Positions 15,736 through 23,403 of a stretch of DNA of 64,000 nt are shown here, piece after piece. A model generated the notes under the pieces. The model had not been told where the DNA came from, made no database searches, and worked only from the letters and a program-made list of their open reading frames with translations. The stretch is from contig NZ_RCVR01000005.1 in assembly GCF_016107305.1 (NCBI RefSeq), forward strand, positions 1 through 64,000. Reading direction: 5' to 3'. Each line of letters starts with the position of its first letter. Within the stretch, counting starts at the first letter, position 1. Origin of the DNA: Roseomonas sp. KE2513. Lineage in GTDB: Bacteria > Pseudomonadota > Alphaproteobacteria > Acetobacterales > Acetobacteraceae. A program made the position numbers and the translations under genes.

Positions 15736-16856
15736 GCGGGCATCTCCGCTGCTGCGGTGGCGGGCTTGAGGAGGCGCGGGTAGGTCGCCAATGGGTTGTC
15801 GTGCACGATCTTCCGCAGCAGCGCCTCGGACAGGTCCGGTGGCAGCGCGTCGTCGCCCTCGTACTGCCAATGCGGGTAGTCGGTCGAAAAAAGGAAGAGC
15901 TCGTCCGAGCCGAGGTGCTCGACCAACCGCCCGATGCCCTTTGCCGCGTCCGGGTCGTCCACCGGCTGCACGGTGAAGCGAACATGGTCGCGCAGAATGG
16001 CCGAGGGCAGCCGGGTGACCCAGGGCACCTCCGCGCGCACGCCCTTCCAGGTCTTGTCCGCGCGCCAGATATAGCCGCTGAGCCAGGTGAGGCCGGACTC
16101 GATCATCACGACGCGCAGGCCCGGGAACTTGGCGAAAACGCCCTCGGCGATAAGGCTCTGGAGCTGCTGCTCGAAGGCGGCGCTCTGGGAGATGTAATCC
16201 TCCACAAAATAGGAGGGCCATCCAACCGATGTGGGCGCCGAGCGATAGGAGCTGCCGGCATGAATACCGACCGGCAGACCCAGGCGCTCGGCGGCTGCGT
16301 AGATCGGCCAGAGATGGCGACGGCCGAGCGTGACCTCGCCCGAGACGAGCATAAGGATTTGGATAAAGCGCGGGTCCCCCGCACAACGCTCGATCTCCTC
16401 GACGGCGAGTACGGTGTTGTGGGCAGGGATGACGATCGAGGCCCGCAAGCGGAAATCCTGGTTCAGCCAGGCGTCGCGTATCCATTCGTTTGTCGCGCGG
16501 CATAGGGCCGCTGCCATGTCCTCGCTGTGCATGAGGGTGCCGCCATAAAGCGGGTTCAGGATGCCGAAGCCGGGTCGGTAGCGGTCCAGGACGTGCCGCC
16601 GCATCGCTTCCAGCGAGGCGCCGGGCCAGCTCCCATCGGCTAGCCGCCAGTCGAGCCGGCAGGTGATCGGAGCGCCCTTGGGGTAGCTAGTAAGGCTCAG
16701 GTTCAGGCGGTCGAGCGCGCGCACTGCCACCATCTCGCGCCAGTAATCGTCGAGGTAGGGCAGCAGGACGTCCATGCCCGGCACCGCCGGGTGGAGGTCG
16801 CAGTCCACCCCGCCCGCGAAGCGGGACAGGGGCGCAGGACGATCGGTGTCGTCCAT
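15732..16856 (-). CDS. Amidohydrolase 2 family metal-dependent hydrolase/decarboxylase (paralogue)
   Basis: 374 residues. DCDLHPAVPGMD near the N-terminus is the D-x-H metal site, VGIHAGSSY gives the middle His and LFLFSTDYPHWQYEGDD the last Asp. It is about the same length as the following amidohydrolase and shares its segment order (GDPRFIQILML against GDPRFVQILIL; WPIYAAAERLGLP against WPIFEAAERNNLP). An old gene duplication is likely. ATG 16856 has GGGAGGAAAC just before it, the best ribosome site in the operon, and is the first gene of the leftward unit. Confidence 0.88.
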   Translation of the reverse strand: MDDTDRPAPLSRFAGGVDCDLHPAVPGMDVLLPYLDDYWREMVAVRALDRLNLSLTSYPKGAPITCRLDWRLADGSWPGASLEAMRRHVLDRYRPGFGILNPLYGGTLMHSEDMAAALCRATNEWIRDAWLNQDFRLRASIVIPAHNTVLAVEEIERCAGDPRFIQILMLVSGEVTLGRRHLWPIYAAAERLGLPVGIHAGSSYRSAPTSVGWPSYFVEDYISQSAAFEQQLQSLIAEGVFAKFPGLRVVMIESGLTWLSGYIWRADKTWKGVRAEVPWVTRLPSAILRDHVRFTVQPVDDPDAAKGIGRLVEHLGSDELFLFSTDYPHWQYEGDDALPPDLSEALLRKIVHDNPLATYPRLLKPATAAAEMPA

Positions 16857-16909
16857 TCTCGTTTCCTCCCTAGGCTTCAGAACGCCTCTCCAAGTCGGGG
16901 AACAAGGTG

Positions 16910-16931
16910 GACATGTTTGGTGACGTGTCAA
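16910..16931. promoter_or_regulatory. Inverted repeat and -35-like box in a divergent promoter region
   Basis: GACATGT, six bases, ACGTGTC (16910-16929) is an imperfect inverted repeat with one mismatch. It overlaps TTGACA read on the minus strand (complement of 16926-16931), oriented toward the amidohydrolase operon. No clear -10 was found 16-18 bases on. The gap separates the amidohydrolase operon from the FAD oxidoreductase; the operon-borne MarR regulator is the natural candidate to bind here. Confidence 0.4.
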
Positions 16932-17037
16932 CATAAATCGGCGATCTGCATCCAAGGGGACTGGCCGGTGGGCGGCAAAGGTTTAGCCTCCGCTTCAGGC
17001 AAGGCGACGCCCGGCGGTCTGGGCCAGGAGGAAACGG

Positions 17038-18372
17038 ATGGCGCAACAGCCGGCGACGATCGTGCCGAAAGTGTCTACGGCCACGCGGATCGTGCGCCGC
17101 GAGAAAGCCGCCTCCCCCGCGGCGCGCGAGGCGGATCTCTGCGTGGTTGGTGCTGGCATCGCCGGCATCGCTGCCGCGGTGGAGGCGGCCAGGATAGGGC
17201 GGCGCGTACTGCTGGTAGACGGGCTGCCGGTGCTTGGCGGCCAAGCCGTGAACTCTATTGTCGGTACGATCTGCGGCCTGTACTCGAACGGCGAGAACGG
17301 GCGGCAGCTCACCTACGGCATCGCTGAGAGCATCGTGCGCGACATGGTGCCGCAGGGCACCGCCTACTATCGCCCCGGCCTCGTAAACAATATCCTTATC
17401 TACAACGACGTTGCCCTCGGCCGCTGGATTGAGGAGACGGTGCGCGCGGCCGGAATCACTGTCCTCCTCGGCGCCGTGCTGCGCGAGGTGGAGGTGGAGG
17501 GCCGCCGCGTGACACGCCTGCACCTCTCCACCCGCTACGGCGATGTCACCGTGGAGGCGTCGGGCTTCGTGGACGCGACCGGCGACGCGGCGCTCGCCTG
17601 GCAGGCGGGCTTCGCCTGCCGCGAGCCCGCCGATGGGCCGGTCTTCGGCACACAGATGGTGGTGCTGGAGAATATCGACGAGGCGCGCATTCCCTCCCGC
17701 GAGGCGCTGCCGGCGCGGATGCGGGAGAAGGCCGGGGACTACGGCCTACTGCGCCGGGAGGGGCTGAGTTTCGTCATTCCCGGCAGCGGCATCGCCATGA
17801 TGAATATGACTCACATCGAGACGCCGCTGGAGCCCTTCGCCGCGTCGGCCGTGACACTGGAAGGGCGCGATCAGGCAGACCGCGCCGTGAGCTTCTTGCG
17901 CGATCAGTTCCCGGATGCTTTCGGCCGAGCCCGCGTGCGCGCCTACGGCTTTCCCGGCATCCGACAGACGCGCTGGATCAAGGGCCGCGAGCAGCTGACG
18001 GTGGAGGATGTCTGCCGGGGTACGCGCTTCCCGGACGCCATCCTCCGCACCGCTTGGCCGATCGAACTGCACGACGCCGGCGCCGAGCACAAATGGAACC
18101 CCTTTGGCCCTGATCACCTGCACACTGTCCCGTTCAGCGCCCTGGTGCCGGAGGATGGCGACAACGTGGTGGCGGCCGGCCGCTGCATCGACGCAGACAA
18201 CGCCGCCCTTTCCTCCGTGCGGGTGATGGGTCCCTGCATCGCAATGGGCATGGCGGCGGCGCACGCGCTCGACTTGGCGGGAAGCGGCAGCGTGCATCAA
18301 ATCGACATCTCCGCCCTGCAGAATCGCGTTGCCGACAACTTGCATCGCAACGACGAAGCGCCGACTGGGTGA
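17038..18372 (+). CDS. FAD-dependent oxidoreductase
   Basis: 444 residues. The dinucleotide site is DLCVVGAGIAGIAAAVEAARIG near residue 33, followed by LVDGLPVLGGQAVNS. GFVDATGDAALAW lies mid-protein and NVVAAGRCIDADNAALSSVRVMGPCIAMGMAAAHA at the C-terminus closes the FAD site, the pattern of the FAD_oxidored (PF12831) family. ATG 17038 follows CAGGAGGAAACGG. It is transcribed away from the amidohydrolase/Rieske operon across about 180 bp. The substrate is unknown; family members act on allantoate-like or carotenoid-like compounds, and none of these is indicated here. Confidence 0.85.
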   Translation: MAQQPATIVPKVSTATRIVRREKAASPAAREADLCVVGAGIAGIAAAVEAARIGRRVLLVDGLPVLGGQAVNSIVGTICGLYSNGENGRQLTYGIAESIVRDMVPQGTAYYRPGLVNNILIYNDVALGRWIEETVRAAGITVLLGAVLREVEVEGRRVTRLHLSTRYGDVTVEASGFVDATGDAALAWQAGFACREPADGPVFGTQMVVLENIDEARIPSREALPARMREKAGDYGLLRREGLSFVIPGSGIAMMNMTHIETPLEPFAASAVTLEGRDQADRAVSFLRDQFPDAFGRARVRAYGFPGIRQTRWIKGREQLTVEDVCRGTRFPDAILRTAWPIELHDAGAEHKWNPFGPDHLHTVPFSALVPEDGDNVVAAGRCIDADNAALSSVRVMGPCIAMGMAAAHALDLAGSGSVHQIDISALQNRVADNLHRNDEAPTG

Positions 18373-18375
18373 AGC

Positions 18376-18515
18376 TCAGGCGGGAAGGTCTCCGAAGGCG
18401 GCAGCTGGCGGTCGGGCACAAGGCTCCGCGCGCCTACCTCTATCAGGTGATCGCGCGGCTCCGGTGCTCGGCCTGCGTCGTGCGCCCATTGGTGGATGTT
18501 CCGCACGACCGCTAA
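18376..18515 (+). pseudogene. Remnant of a small zinc-ribbon-like protein
   Basis: One frame ends LYQVIARLRCSACVVRPLVDV, three codons before TAA at 18513-18515. The CSAC pair preceded by VIARLRC resembles the tail of small two-Cys-pair zinc-ribbon proteins common in related genomes. Only one Cys pair is present and no start codon with a ribosome site precedes it in this frame, so it looks like a fragment. Confidence 0.3.
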
Positions 18516-18581
18516 TCATTCCGTTTTAGCTATAGGCCATGCTGACGCATAAAGGTCGGGCTCAGGCGGAGGATTCGAGAC

Positions 18582-18752
18582 ATGTCTTACGCTGATGCAA
18601 TGGGCGCGTCTCGGCCGCGCAAGCTCGGTCTCAAGGTCGAGGTGAAGGTCGAGAAGCGCGGCCCTACCCCGCCCGATTCGGAGGACCGCCGCCCGTGGTG
18701 GCGTCGGTCGTGGGATGCCATCCGCAACTTCATCAAAATCGACATTAGGTAA
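18582..18752 (+). CDS. Small hypothetical protein (56 aa)
   Basis: ATG 18582 to TAA 18750-18752. GGCGGAGGA lies 9-17 bases upstream, a good ribosome site. The product begins MSYADAMG, is basic in the first half (KLGLKVEVKVEKRG), has a Pro/Asp/Arg linker, and ends in an aromatic, potentially amphipathic helix (PWWRRSWDAIRNFIKIDIR). I recognise no family. The next 180 bases, in a different frame, resemble a helix-turn-helix peptide without a start codon, so this ORF may be part of a degraded region. Confidence 0.4.
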   Translation: MSYADAMGASRPRKLGLKVEVKVEKRGPTPPDSEDRRPWWRRSWDAIRNFIKIDIR

Positions 18753-18933
18753 GCGAAGCGCGCGACCTCGCTGACGAAGCGGCGTGGTTCCGCGACCAAC
18801 TGACCGCGCCTGGCTTCAATAAAAGCAGCCTTGCGCGGGAGATGGCCGCGCTCGGCGATTCACGGGATATCAAGATCATCCTGCGCGGCATCAGCCGCAT
18901 GGCGACCGCCACCGTATCCGTGCCCGCGTACTT

Positions 18934-19914
18934 CTATTCTGGCTGGAAATTGGCGCCGCGCAGAAGCTCGCTGTTTCGAGCAACATCGCTCGCCATGAAG
19001 CGACGAAACTCATCCGCGGCGGCATAGGTCGGTTCGAGACCAAGGGTCGTGAACCGCTCGACAGTTGCCAGTTCCCGCATAATTTCCGCGAGGTGCCCGT
19101 TCAGCGTTGTTACAAGGGGGACTGGGAGGTTCTTCGGGCCCCAGAGCCCGTACCAGGACGAGAATTCAAGTCCAGGCATCCCTGCCTCAGCGGACGTGGG
19201 AATGTTGGGGGCCAGGGAGCTGCGGTGCGCGGAGGTGATCGCGACACCTTTGACTCCACCACTCTGCACGAGCGGAAGCAGGGCAAGAACGGGGTCGATC
19301 ATCAGCTGCACGTTGCCGGCCGCAACGTCCGTGAGGGCCGGCGCAGTCCCGCGATAGGGCGCGACGACGAGGTCGAGCCCGGCGAGCTTTAGGAAGAGAA
19401 TCGTCGCGAGGTGCCCGGCAGAGCCGAGCGCAGAGGCGCCGAAGGTCCAGCTATCCGGGCTATGGCGGGCTGCTGTGACAATGTCCGTAATGTTCGACTG
19501 CGATCGGTTCGGCGAGAGGACGAGCAGCAGGGGTGCCTCGCCAAGCAGTGCGACGGGGGAAAAATCAGTCAGCGGGTCGTAAGGCGGACGGCGCAGAACC
19601 TGCCGCGCCATGACGTGGGTGGAGGCGCTGAACAGGAGCGTGTAGCCGTCCGCCGCCGCCGCCTGCACTGCCTGTCCTCCGATCGTGCCGCTGCCCCCCG
19701 CCCGGTTCTCGACGACGACGGGCACGCCCATCCGCTCGGACAGGCGCTGCGCAATGGTGCGGCCGACTGCGTCCACGCCGCCGCCTGGCGCAAAGGGAAT
19801 GATCATCCGCACCGGGCGATTCGGGTATGCGGCTGGTTGTGCCTGCCCTGACCGCGCGGCCAGTGCCGCCACCCCACCTGCCGCCGCACCAAGCATGACC
19901 TCTCGCCGCTGCAT
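18934..19914 (-). CDS. Bug family periplasmic substrate-binding protein
   Basis: 326 residues. MQRREVMLGAAAGGVAALAARSG then AQPAAYPNRPVRMIIPFAPGGGVDAVGR is the signal and first loop; VENRAGGSGTIGGQAVQ, DGYTLLFSAS and VAPYRGTAPALT follow. ATG 19914 is preceded by GGGAGGAAGAG. It lies 20 bases after a truncated MFS transporter ORF in the hydantoinase operon. The binding protein may have taken over the uptake role of the broken permease, although its membrane partners are elsewhere. Confidence 0.9.
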   Translation of the reverse strand: MQRREVMLGAAAGGVAALAARSGQAQPAAYPNRPVRMIIPFAPGGGVDAVGRTIAQRLSERMGVPVVVENRAGGSGTIGGQAVQAAAADGYTLLFSASTHVMARQVLRRPPYDPLTDFSPVALLGEAPLLLVLSPNRSQSNITDIVTAARHSPDSWTFGASALGSAGHLATILFLKLAGLDLVVAPYRGTAPALTDVAAGNVQLMIDPVLALLPLVQSGGVKGVAITSAHRSSLAPNIPTSAEAGMPGLEFSSWYGLWGPKNLPVPLVTTLNGHLAEIMRELATVERFTTLGLEPTYAAADEFRRFMASDVARNSELLRGANFQPE

Positions 19915-19933
19915 CTCTTCCTCCCATTCTGAT

Positions 19934-20206
19934 TCATTGCCGGGCTACCCCCCGACTTGGCTGAGCTTCCCCGTTAAGGAGAGAGTTCTTCCAGAGCGCG
20001 ACACTTCGTCCCGACAGCGAGGGCTGCGGTGACGGCGCCAACCGCCTGGCGGGGACGGTGTAGCCGTCGAGGAAAGTCGCTGCGCCGATGATGTTCAGCG
20101 TCCAGAAGACGTGCGACGTGATTGGCAGGCGCTCGATGCGCGGTGCGATATCGACGGTGCCGCCGAAGACGCGGCTACCCCCTACCGCATCGGACGCGGT
20201 CGACAT
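19934..20206 (-). pseudogene. MFS transporter, N-terminal fragment only
   Basis: ATG 20206 starts a 90-codon frame. Residues 15-50 look like the cytosolic start and first helix of an MFS permease (IERLPITSHVFWTLNIIGAATFLDGYT). After DGYT the sequence turns into unrelated, polar residues and stops; the other eleven helices are gone. The Bug gene starts 20 bases further. The fragment lies between the FAH-family gene and the Bug gene, so a deletion probably removed most of the permease from the hydantoinase operon. Confidence 0.7.
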
Positions 20207-20289
20207 GGCTCGCTTCTCCGTGGCCTTCTCGTTCGCACCGCTCCGGCGAGCGGGAAGCGGCGTCACCGGCTCCCGCCCATATCGGCGGC

Positions 20290-21135
20290 TCAGGCCGCCT
20301 CGTCGGCGATCCCGTTCCGCAGCAGGCCGATGCCGGTGATCTCGACCTCGACCGTGTCGCCGGGCTTGAGCCAGAGGGGCGGCTGTCGCTTCGCGCCGAC
20401 GCCCCCCGGCGTGCCGGTAGCGATCACGTCGCCAGGCGAAAGAGGGGTGAACGCGGAGCAGTACTCGATGATCCGTGGCACGTCGAATATCATGTGGTCC
20501 AGCGTCGTATCCTGCACGACCTGCCCGTTCACCCGCGTCGTCAGGCGCAGCGAGTCCAGTTCTGCAACCTCGTCCGCCGTGACGAGGAAGGGCCCGAACG
20601 AGCCGGTCTGGGGGAAGTTCTTCCCAGGCGTGAACTGGTGGGTGTGGCGCTGCCAATCGCGGACGGAGCCGTCATTGTAGCAGGAGTAGCCCGCGACGTG
20701 CTCCATCGCCCGGTCGCGCGGGATGTAGCGGCCACCCTTGCCGATGACGATGGCGAGCTCTCCCTCGGAATCAAAGTCGGTGGAGACGCGGGGGCGCAGC
20801 AGCGGCTGACCGTGCGCTGCCTGGCTATCGGCGAGACGAGTGAAGATCGTCGGGTTATCGACGACGTCGCGCCCCGTCTCACGCCGGTGCGTCTCGTAGT
20901 TCAGGCCAATGCAGAGGATCTTGCCTGGGTTGGGAATGACGGGGAGGAGCGTCGCCCCTTCCAGCGGCACGCGCTCGCCGGAGCCCTCGCAGACCCGGGC
21001 GAAATCGGCCAACGCGCCCGCCTCGATCACCGCTTTCAGGTCGACATAGGGTGCGGGTGGGGCGATGAGGACGGCGTCCCCAGCGACCAGCCCGCAAGCT
21101 GGGCGGCCACTATGGAGCAGCGAGACGAGGCGCAT
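20290..21135 (-). CDS. Fumarylacetoacetate hydrolase (FAH) family protein
   Basis: 281 residues. The signature ICIGLNYETHRRETG, then RPRVSTDFDSEGELAIVIGKGGRYI with the metal-binding Glu residues, GYSCYNDGSVRDWQ and GDVIATGTPGGVGAKRQPP are all present, as in acylpyruvase and 2-hydroxyhepta-dienedioate isomerase types. It hydrolyses or isomerises acylpyruvate-like compounds in the cytosol. It lies 23 bases after the small gene at 21159-21569. A second FAH protein at 49932 shares these motifs, so the two are paralogues in different pathways. Ring-opening by the upstream hydantoinase could feed it, but the compound is not known. Confidence 0.9.
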   Translation of the reverse strand: MRLVSLLHSGRPACGLVAGDAVLIAPPAPYVDLKAVIEAGALADFARVCEGSGERVPLEGATLLPVIPNPGKILCIGLNYETHRRETGRDVVDNPTIFTRLADSQAAHGQPLLRPRVSTDFDSEGELAIVIGKGGRYIPRDRAMEHVAGYSCYNDGSVRDWQRHTHQFTPGKNFPQTGSFGPFLVTADEVAELDSLRLTTRVNGQVVQDTTLDHMIFDVPRIIEYCSAFTPLSPGDVIATGTPGGVGAKRQPPLWLKPGDTVEVEITGIGLLRNGIADEAA

Positions 21136-21158
21136 GACGTATCCTTCCGTTCGGGAGG

Positions 21159-21569
21159 TCAGGTGCAGATGAGGCCACCGCCGGGCGACGGTCCGGTCGG
21201 CTCGAAGGACTCGAGCGTCGCGGTGAGGTCCGTGACGAAGCGGTCCAGAGCTCCGGGCTCGACGCCCGCCGCCGGAAGGCGAAGGAGCCAGGCGCGGAAG
21301 CCGAGGGGGCGAATGTCCGTCGCCTCGCGCTCCCGCTCGCGCGCATCCAGCAGCGTGACGAGGGCAGCGATGTTCTCCGCCGCATAGCGGCTACGCATGT
21401 AGTCGAGGATGTCGGCTTCCATGTCCTGCGGGTTCATCGCCGGGATGAGGAAGTGACCCATGCAGGTGCAGCCGACGGGGTGGACGGGCCGCGAGACGAC
21501 GGCCCGCCAGAGATTCGCGAGCCGCGAGACCCGCTCGACCAGGTCCTCCGCTGTCCCCACCACGGTCAT
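21159..21569 (-). CDS. Small protein encoded with hydantoinase subunits, function unknown
   Basis: 136 residues from ATG 21569, with GAGGGGG just upstream and the hyuB stop 8 bases before. After a helical N-terminus (VGTAEDLVERVSRLANLWRAVV) comes a Cys/His cluster, HPVGCTCMGHF, then a helical stretch (MNPQDMEADILDYMRSRYAAENIAALVTLLDARERE) and a C-terminal tail ending in Cys-Thr. The two closely spaced Cys and flanking His could bind metal. I do not recognise the family. The tight spacing suggests a third component of the hydantoinase complex or a maturation factor. Confidence 0.75.
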   Translation of the reverse strand: MTVVGTAEDLVERVSRLANLWRAVVSRPVHPVGCTCMGHFLIPAMNPQDMEADILDYMRSRYAAENIAALVTLLDAREREREATDIRPLGFRAWLLRLPAAGVEPGALDRFVTDLTATLESFEPTGPSPGGGLICT

Positions 21570-21576
21570 CACCCCC

Positions 21577-23403
21577 TCAGCCCGGCGTGACTTCGAGCTG
21601 CGGCCCCGCCTCATCGGTCGTCCCCGCCTGGAGCGGGGCCGCGATGTCGGTCCGGGCGCGGAGGCTCCGGGTCGCCATCTCGTCCACCTCGCCCCGCCCG
21701 TCCAGCACCACGCGGTAGGTCGAGAGCGCGAGGGCGCGGGAGACGTAGCCCTCCCGCACGTCGCGGGCGACGCGGGCGGGGTCGCGCTCGACCGGGACGC
21801 CGAAGCCGCCGCCACCGCCCGAGCGCATCATGTAAGCGTCCCCGGCCTTCAGGCGGACGTTGAAGACCTTCGCGTTCGGGAACTCGTTTTCCCATACCCC
21901 GTTCCGGCGCAGCCCGATGCCGTTGCCCGCCGCGTCGCCGCCACCGTCGAGGCCCCAGGGCTTGCAGTGGACGCGGTCGATGCGGGTGGTGAGCTGGAAG
22001 GGGGCGAGCGCCTGCACTACCTGCTCGCAGCCGAGGCCGCCGCGGAAGCGCCCGGCACCGCCGCTATCCTCCCGCAGAGCGTAGCGCTCGACGACAACCG
22101 GATACTTGGCTTCGAGCTGTTCCGTCGGCGAGTTGTGGGTGTCGCCGTCGTTAATGCAAACGGTGGCCGACATACCGTCCTCGGTCGCCTTCGCGCCCCA
22201 CCCGCCGCCGAGCGGTCCGATGCCAACAATGTAGAACTTGCCGTCCGCCGGGTTGATGCCGTGGATGTTCGGGAAGACGAGGTCGGCGTGGTGCCCGGCG
22301 GCGACGCGGTCAGGGATGGCCTTGGCCATGGCCTTGAAGATCGTGTCGATAACCGTCATCGGATAGGTCATCCAGACGCGCATAGGCGCGGGCCGCTCGG
22401 CGCTGACCACCGTGCCCATGGGCATGATGACCTTCAGGTTCCGGAAGCTCCCCTCGTTCACCGGATAGTCCGTGGGGGTGGCTAGGCACTTGAAGGCCAC
22501 CTGCGCGCAGGCGATGCCGGTGGTAACGCCGGAGTTGTAGAAGCCGCGCACCTGTTTGGCGACGTCGGAGAGGTCCACCGTCATCTCGTCGCCGCGCTTC
22601 TCGACGCGAACGCGGATGGATACGGGTTCGCCGACCTCCAGCCCGTCGTCGTCCATGAAGGACTCCGCTTCGTAGACCCCGTCCGGGATGTTCATCGTGT
22701 TGGCGCGGGCGAGGGCCTCGGACTGGTCCATGATGACTGAGATTGCGCCGCGCACGGCATCCCAGCCGTAGCGGGTGACGAGCTCGAGGTAACGCCGTTC
22801 GCCCGTGGTGATCGCGACGATCTGTGCGCGCAGGTCCCCCATCGCCTTTTCGGAGAGGCGGACGTTCATCGCGATGATATCCACCAAGTCCTGGTTCACC
22901 TCGCCTTTGCGGCGGTACTTCACGATGGGTATCTGGATCCCCTCGGAGTAGATGTCCGTGGTGACCGTCCCGAGGGTGCCGCCGACGTCGAGCCAGTGGG
23001 CCATGCAGCAGGTAAAGCCGATCAGCTCGCCCTCGTGGAAGATGGGCATGGTGAAGGTGAAATGGTTGAGGTGCGACCCCGTCGTGTAGGCATCGTTAGT
23101 GACGAGGATGTCGCCCTCGTGAATGTTCTCGTAGCCGAAGTGCCGGATCTTGGCCTTTACGGTCTCCGACATGCCGCGGATGAACATTGGCAGGCCGAGC
23201 CCGATGGAGATCGTCTCGCCCTCCTTTGTGAAGAGGCCCACGGTGAAGTCCAGCGCCTCGTAGATGATGAGATTGTAGGCGGTCCTCATCAGGTTCGTCT
23301 TCATCTCCTCCGTCACGGCGATGAGGCCGCGGCGGACGATCTCGACGGTGACGGCGTCCACCTTCGGGGCAGCCGATGCGGAGTTGGTCCTGTCGTTCAT
23401 CAT
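21577..23403 (-). CDS. hyuB: Hydantoinase B / oxoprolinase family protein
   Basis: 608 residues. The N-terminus VTVEIVRRGLIAVTEEMKTNLMRTAYN, then FGYENIHEGDILVTNDAYTTGSHLNH, FTCCMAHWLDVGG and the C-terminal GGAGRFRGGLGCEQVV are typical of HyuB/oxoprolinase-beta proteins. With HyuA it forms an ATP-dependent cyclic-amide hydrolase, N-methylhydantoinase or acetophenone-carboxylase-like enzyme. ATG 23403 overlaps the hyuA stop as ATGA (a second ATG follows at once). A Gly-rich stretch, RSGGGGGFGVP, near the C-terminus is also normal for the family. Substrate not predictable. Confidence 0.94.
   Translation of the reverse strand: MMNDRTNSASAAPKVDAVTVEIVRRGLIAVTEEMKTNLMRTAYNLIIYEALDFTVGLFTKEGETISIGLGLPMFIRGMSETVKAKIRHFGYENIHEGDILVTNDAYTTGSHLNHFTFTMPIFHEGELIGFTCCMAHWLDVGGTLGTVTTDIYSEGIQIPIVKYRRKGEVNQDLVDIIAMNVRLSEKAMGDLRAQIVAITTGERRYLELVTRYGWDAVRGAISVIMDQSEALARANTMNIPDGVYEAESFMDDDGLEVGEPVSIRVRVEKRGDEMTVDLSDVAKQVRGFYNSGVTTGIACAQVAFKCLATPTDYPVNEGSFRNLKVIMPMGTVVSAERPAPMRVWMTYPMTVIDTIFKAMAKAIPDRVAAGHHADLVFPNIHGINPADGKFYIVGIGPLGGGWGAKATEDGMSATVCINDGDTHNSPTEQLEAKYPVVVERYALREDSGGAGRFRGGLGCEQVVQALAPFQLTTRIDRVHCKPWGLDGGGDAAGNGIGLRRNGVWENEFPNAKVFNVRLKAGDAYMMRSGGGGGFGVPVERDPARVARDVREGYVSRALALSTYRVVLDGRGEVDEMATRSLRARTDIAAPLQAGTTDEAGPQLEVTPG

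Noticed and set aside
18842-19027. A 61-codon plus-strand ORF overlapping the Bug gene end
   Set aside because: It starts in the middle of an HTH-like stretch and then runs antisense into the Bug gene; it is more likely the tail of a broken frame.
20122-21387. A 421-codon plus-strand frame over the FAH-family gene and the small gene
   Set aside because: No start with a ribosome site, Arg-rich composition, and it covers well-supported leftward genes.
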